Below are positions 63,305 through 64,000 of a stretch of DNA of 64,000 nucleotides, piece after piece (position 1 is the stretch's first letter; each line of letters opens with the position of its first letter). The stretch is from NCBI RefSeq assembly GCF_013215705.1, contig NZ_JABSQR010000008.1:1-64000 (forward strand), read 5' to 3'. The translations under genes and the position numbers were made by a program. A model generated the notes under the pieces. That model was given only the letters and a program-made list of their open reading frames with translations. It was not told the origin of the DNA and did not search any database. This DNA comes from Moritella sp. GTDB taxonomy: Bacteria > Pseudomonadota > Gammaproteobacteria > Enterobacterales > Moritellaceae.

Positions 63305-63688
63305 CTAACGCGATGTAACGATATCTTGTTCCATGTTTGTTGACGTTTCTTCAGAAACCAATCTATTTGGTCGTAAACCAATGCAATGTTTAGGCATGTC
63401 TTTCTCACGCTCTAAGTATAATGCGCAGCTATATAGGTTTTTACGTAATTCGGTATTACTTACTAATTTTTCTTCACCCCAATAATGTAATTCAAAAACG
63501 AGAAACCAAAAGATCTGCTCTTTTTCACTTGAGACCTTTTCGTCTACGACATCTAGAGATTGCCAATCCTGTAGTACATCCCATACCAAGTTACTTAAAA
63601 CGCTGTAACTGATTTTATGCATGAGAAATTGATTTACATTGTCCGTTAATAGTGCTGATTTCTCATTAATAAATGCGACTGCTTGCAT
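63305..63688 (-). CDS. hypothetical protein (127 aa)
   Basis: The ATG at 63688 follows GGAG. The protein is helical, with FWFLVFELHYWGEEKLVSNT as its most distinctive part, and a polar C-terminus. There is no signal peptide. I do not recognise the family. It is convergent with the RIO1 kinase gene, beyond its terminator. Confidence 0.6.
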   Translation of the reverse strand: MQAVAFINEKSALLTDNVNQFLMHKISYSVLSNLVWDVLQDWQSLDVVDEKVSSEKEQIFWFLVFELHYWGEEKLVSNTELRKNLYSCALYLEREKDMPKHCIGLRPNRLVSEETSTNMEQDIVTSR

Positions 63689-63797
63689 TGGTTTATCTCC
63701 ACTTGTTTAAAACTAATTTTAAGTCTAGCGTCAAACCCTAGTTTAGAGACGTTTAGACTTGATTAATAATGCCTAAAAAGTAATAGTTCGATCTTGC

Positions 63798-64000
63798 TCA
63801 CATAATTTTCGCTAAATGATTGAAATGTTCCTTTAAGAAACTTAATAACACACGATGTTTTTTCGAACCCGCGCTCCCCGGAGGAAAAACGCCGTATAGT
63901 TCAATGTTTGATAATTCATAATCAAACAACAGTTGTTCGAGTTTGTGTGAGGCAATCTTGGGTGCAGCATCGTAAAGCGGGATCCTTGCAATGCCATGAC
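63798..64000 (-). CDS. LysR-family transcriptional regulator, C-terminal part
   Basis: The 66 visible residues read HGIARIPLYDAAPKIASHKL, then LFDYELSNIELYGVFPPGSA, then KKHRVLLSFLKEHFNHLAKI. This is the end of a LysR substrate-binding domain (the P-x-x-A-G-S-x-KHRVLLSFL form of the CrgA-like group). The DNA-binding half lies beyond the right edge. Confidence 0.82.
   Translation of the reverse strand, partial: HGIARIPLYDAAPKIASHKLEQLLFDYELSNIELYGVFPPGSAGSKKHRVLLSFLKEHFNHLAKIM

Overview
The window is AT-rich DNA from a marine gammaproteobacterium. NorR/Hmp, HtpX, LdhA, RadD, the norM-ribE divergent pair, DUF2956, QueE and T4P-like genes all fit the Alteromonadales/Vibrionales sphere. A Moritella-, Psychromonas- or Shewanella-like bacterium is my best guess, but this is inference from gene content and not a species call.

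Left region (1-3951): a decayed integron-type cassette array without an integron integrase in view. Four attC-like sites end in GGCGTTA-type cores. They separate small cassette genes: a membrane-anchored coiled-coil protein, a 48-aa basic protein and a frameshifted ORF. At least three copies of one mobile element (IS91-type HUH transposase plus tyrosine recombinase, all minus strand) sit inside attC sites at the AACAA motif, and the internal copies are heavily deleted.

Housekeeping block (4256-17132): MBL-fold hydrolase, DUF2956, ldhA, a spermidine-synthase-like enzyme, htpX, a DASS transporter, a glycerate-kinase-like P-loop kinase, fumC, a hypothetical gene, a eukaryote-like choline/carnitine acyltransferase and two tandem tRNA-Val(GAC) genes.

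Nitric-oxide block (17228-23300): hmp (minus) and norR (plus) look like a divergent pair forced about 3 kb apart. The intruding DNA holds a GNAT cassette flanked by relics of the same left-region element, an IS256 fragment, a DUF2236-like gene and an internally deleted flavin halogenase-like pseudogene. The hmp upstream region keeps a sigma-54-type promoter, a perfect 20-bp inverted repeat placed as an enhancer, and an FNR-type box.

Middle block (23424-33496): norM/ribE, a CPXCG zinc-ribbon protein, lrgA/lrgB, queE, an SnoaL-like protein, a DUF1302/DUF1329 envelope pair, and a CMD-like gene divergent from a MerR regulator.

Secretion block (33817-50222): a compact plus-strand locus, mostly with overlapping genes. 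It encodes three prepilin-like proteins, a signal-peptide protein, a PilM/PilN-type fusion with an inserted domain, a PilO-like protein, a PilT-like ATPase, a GspE/PilB ATPase, a GspF/PilC platform protein, a GspC/PilP-like protein, a secretin, a Sel1 lipoprotein and a 1009-aa M6 metalloprotease with PKD domains and a GlyGly-CTERM-like tail. It looks like a dedicated hybrid type II secretion/type IV pilus system carrying its own substrate, and it is the best candidate here for an undescribed system.

Right region (50160-64000): a membrane fatty acid hydroxylase-like gene with a pilin-like neighbour, mobB, an RND efflux pair, radD, a beta-oxidation pair (thiolase and FadJ/FadB-like), a RIO1 kinase, a small hypothetical gene and the 3' end of a LysR regulator.
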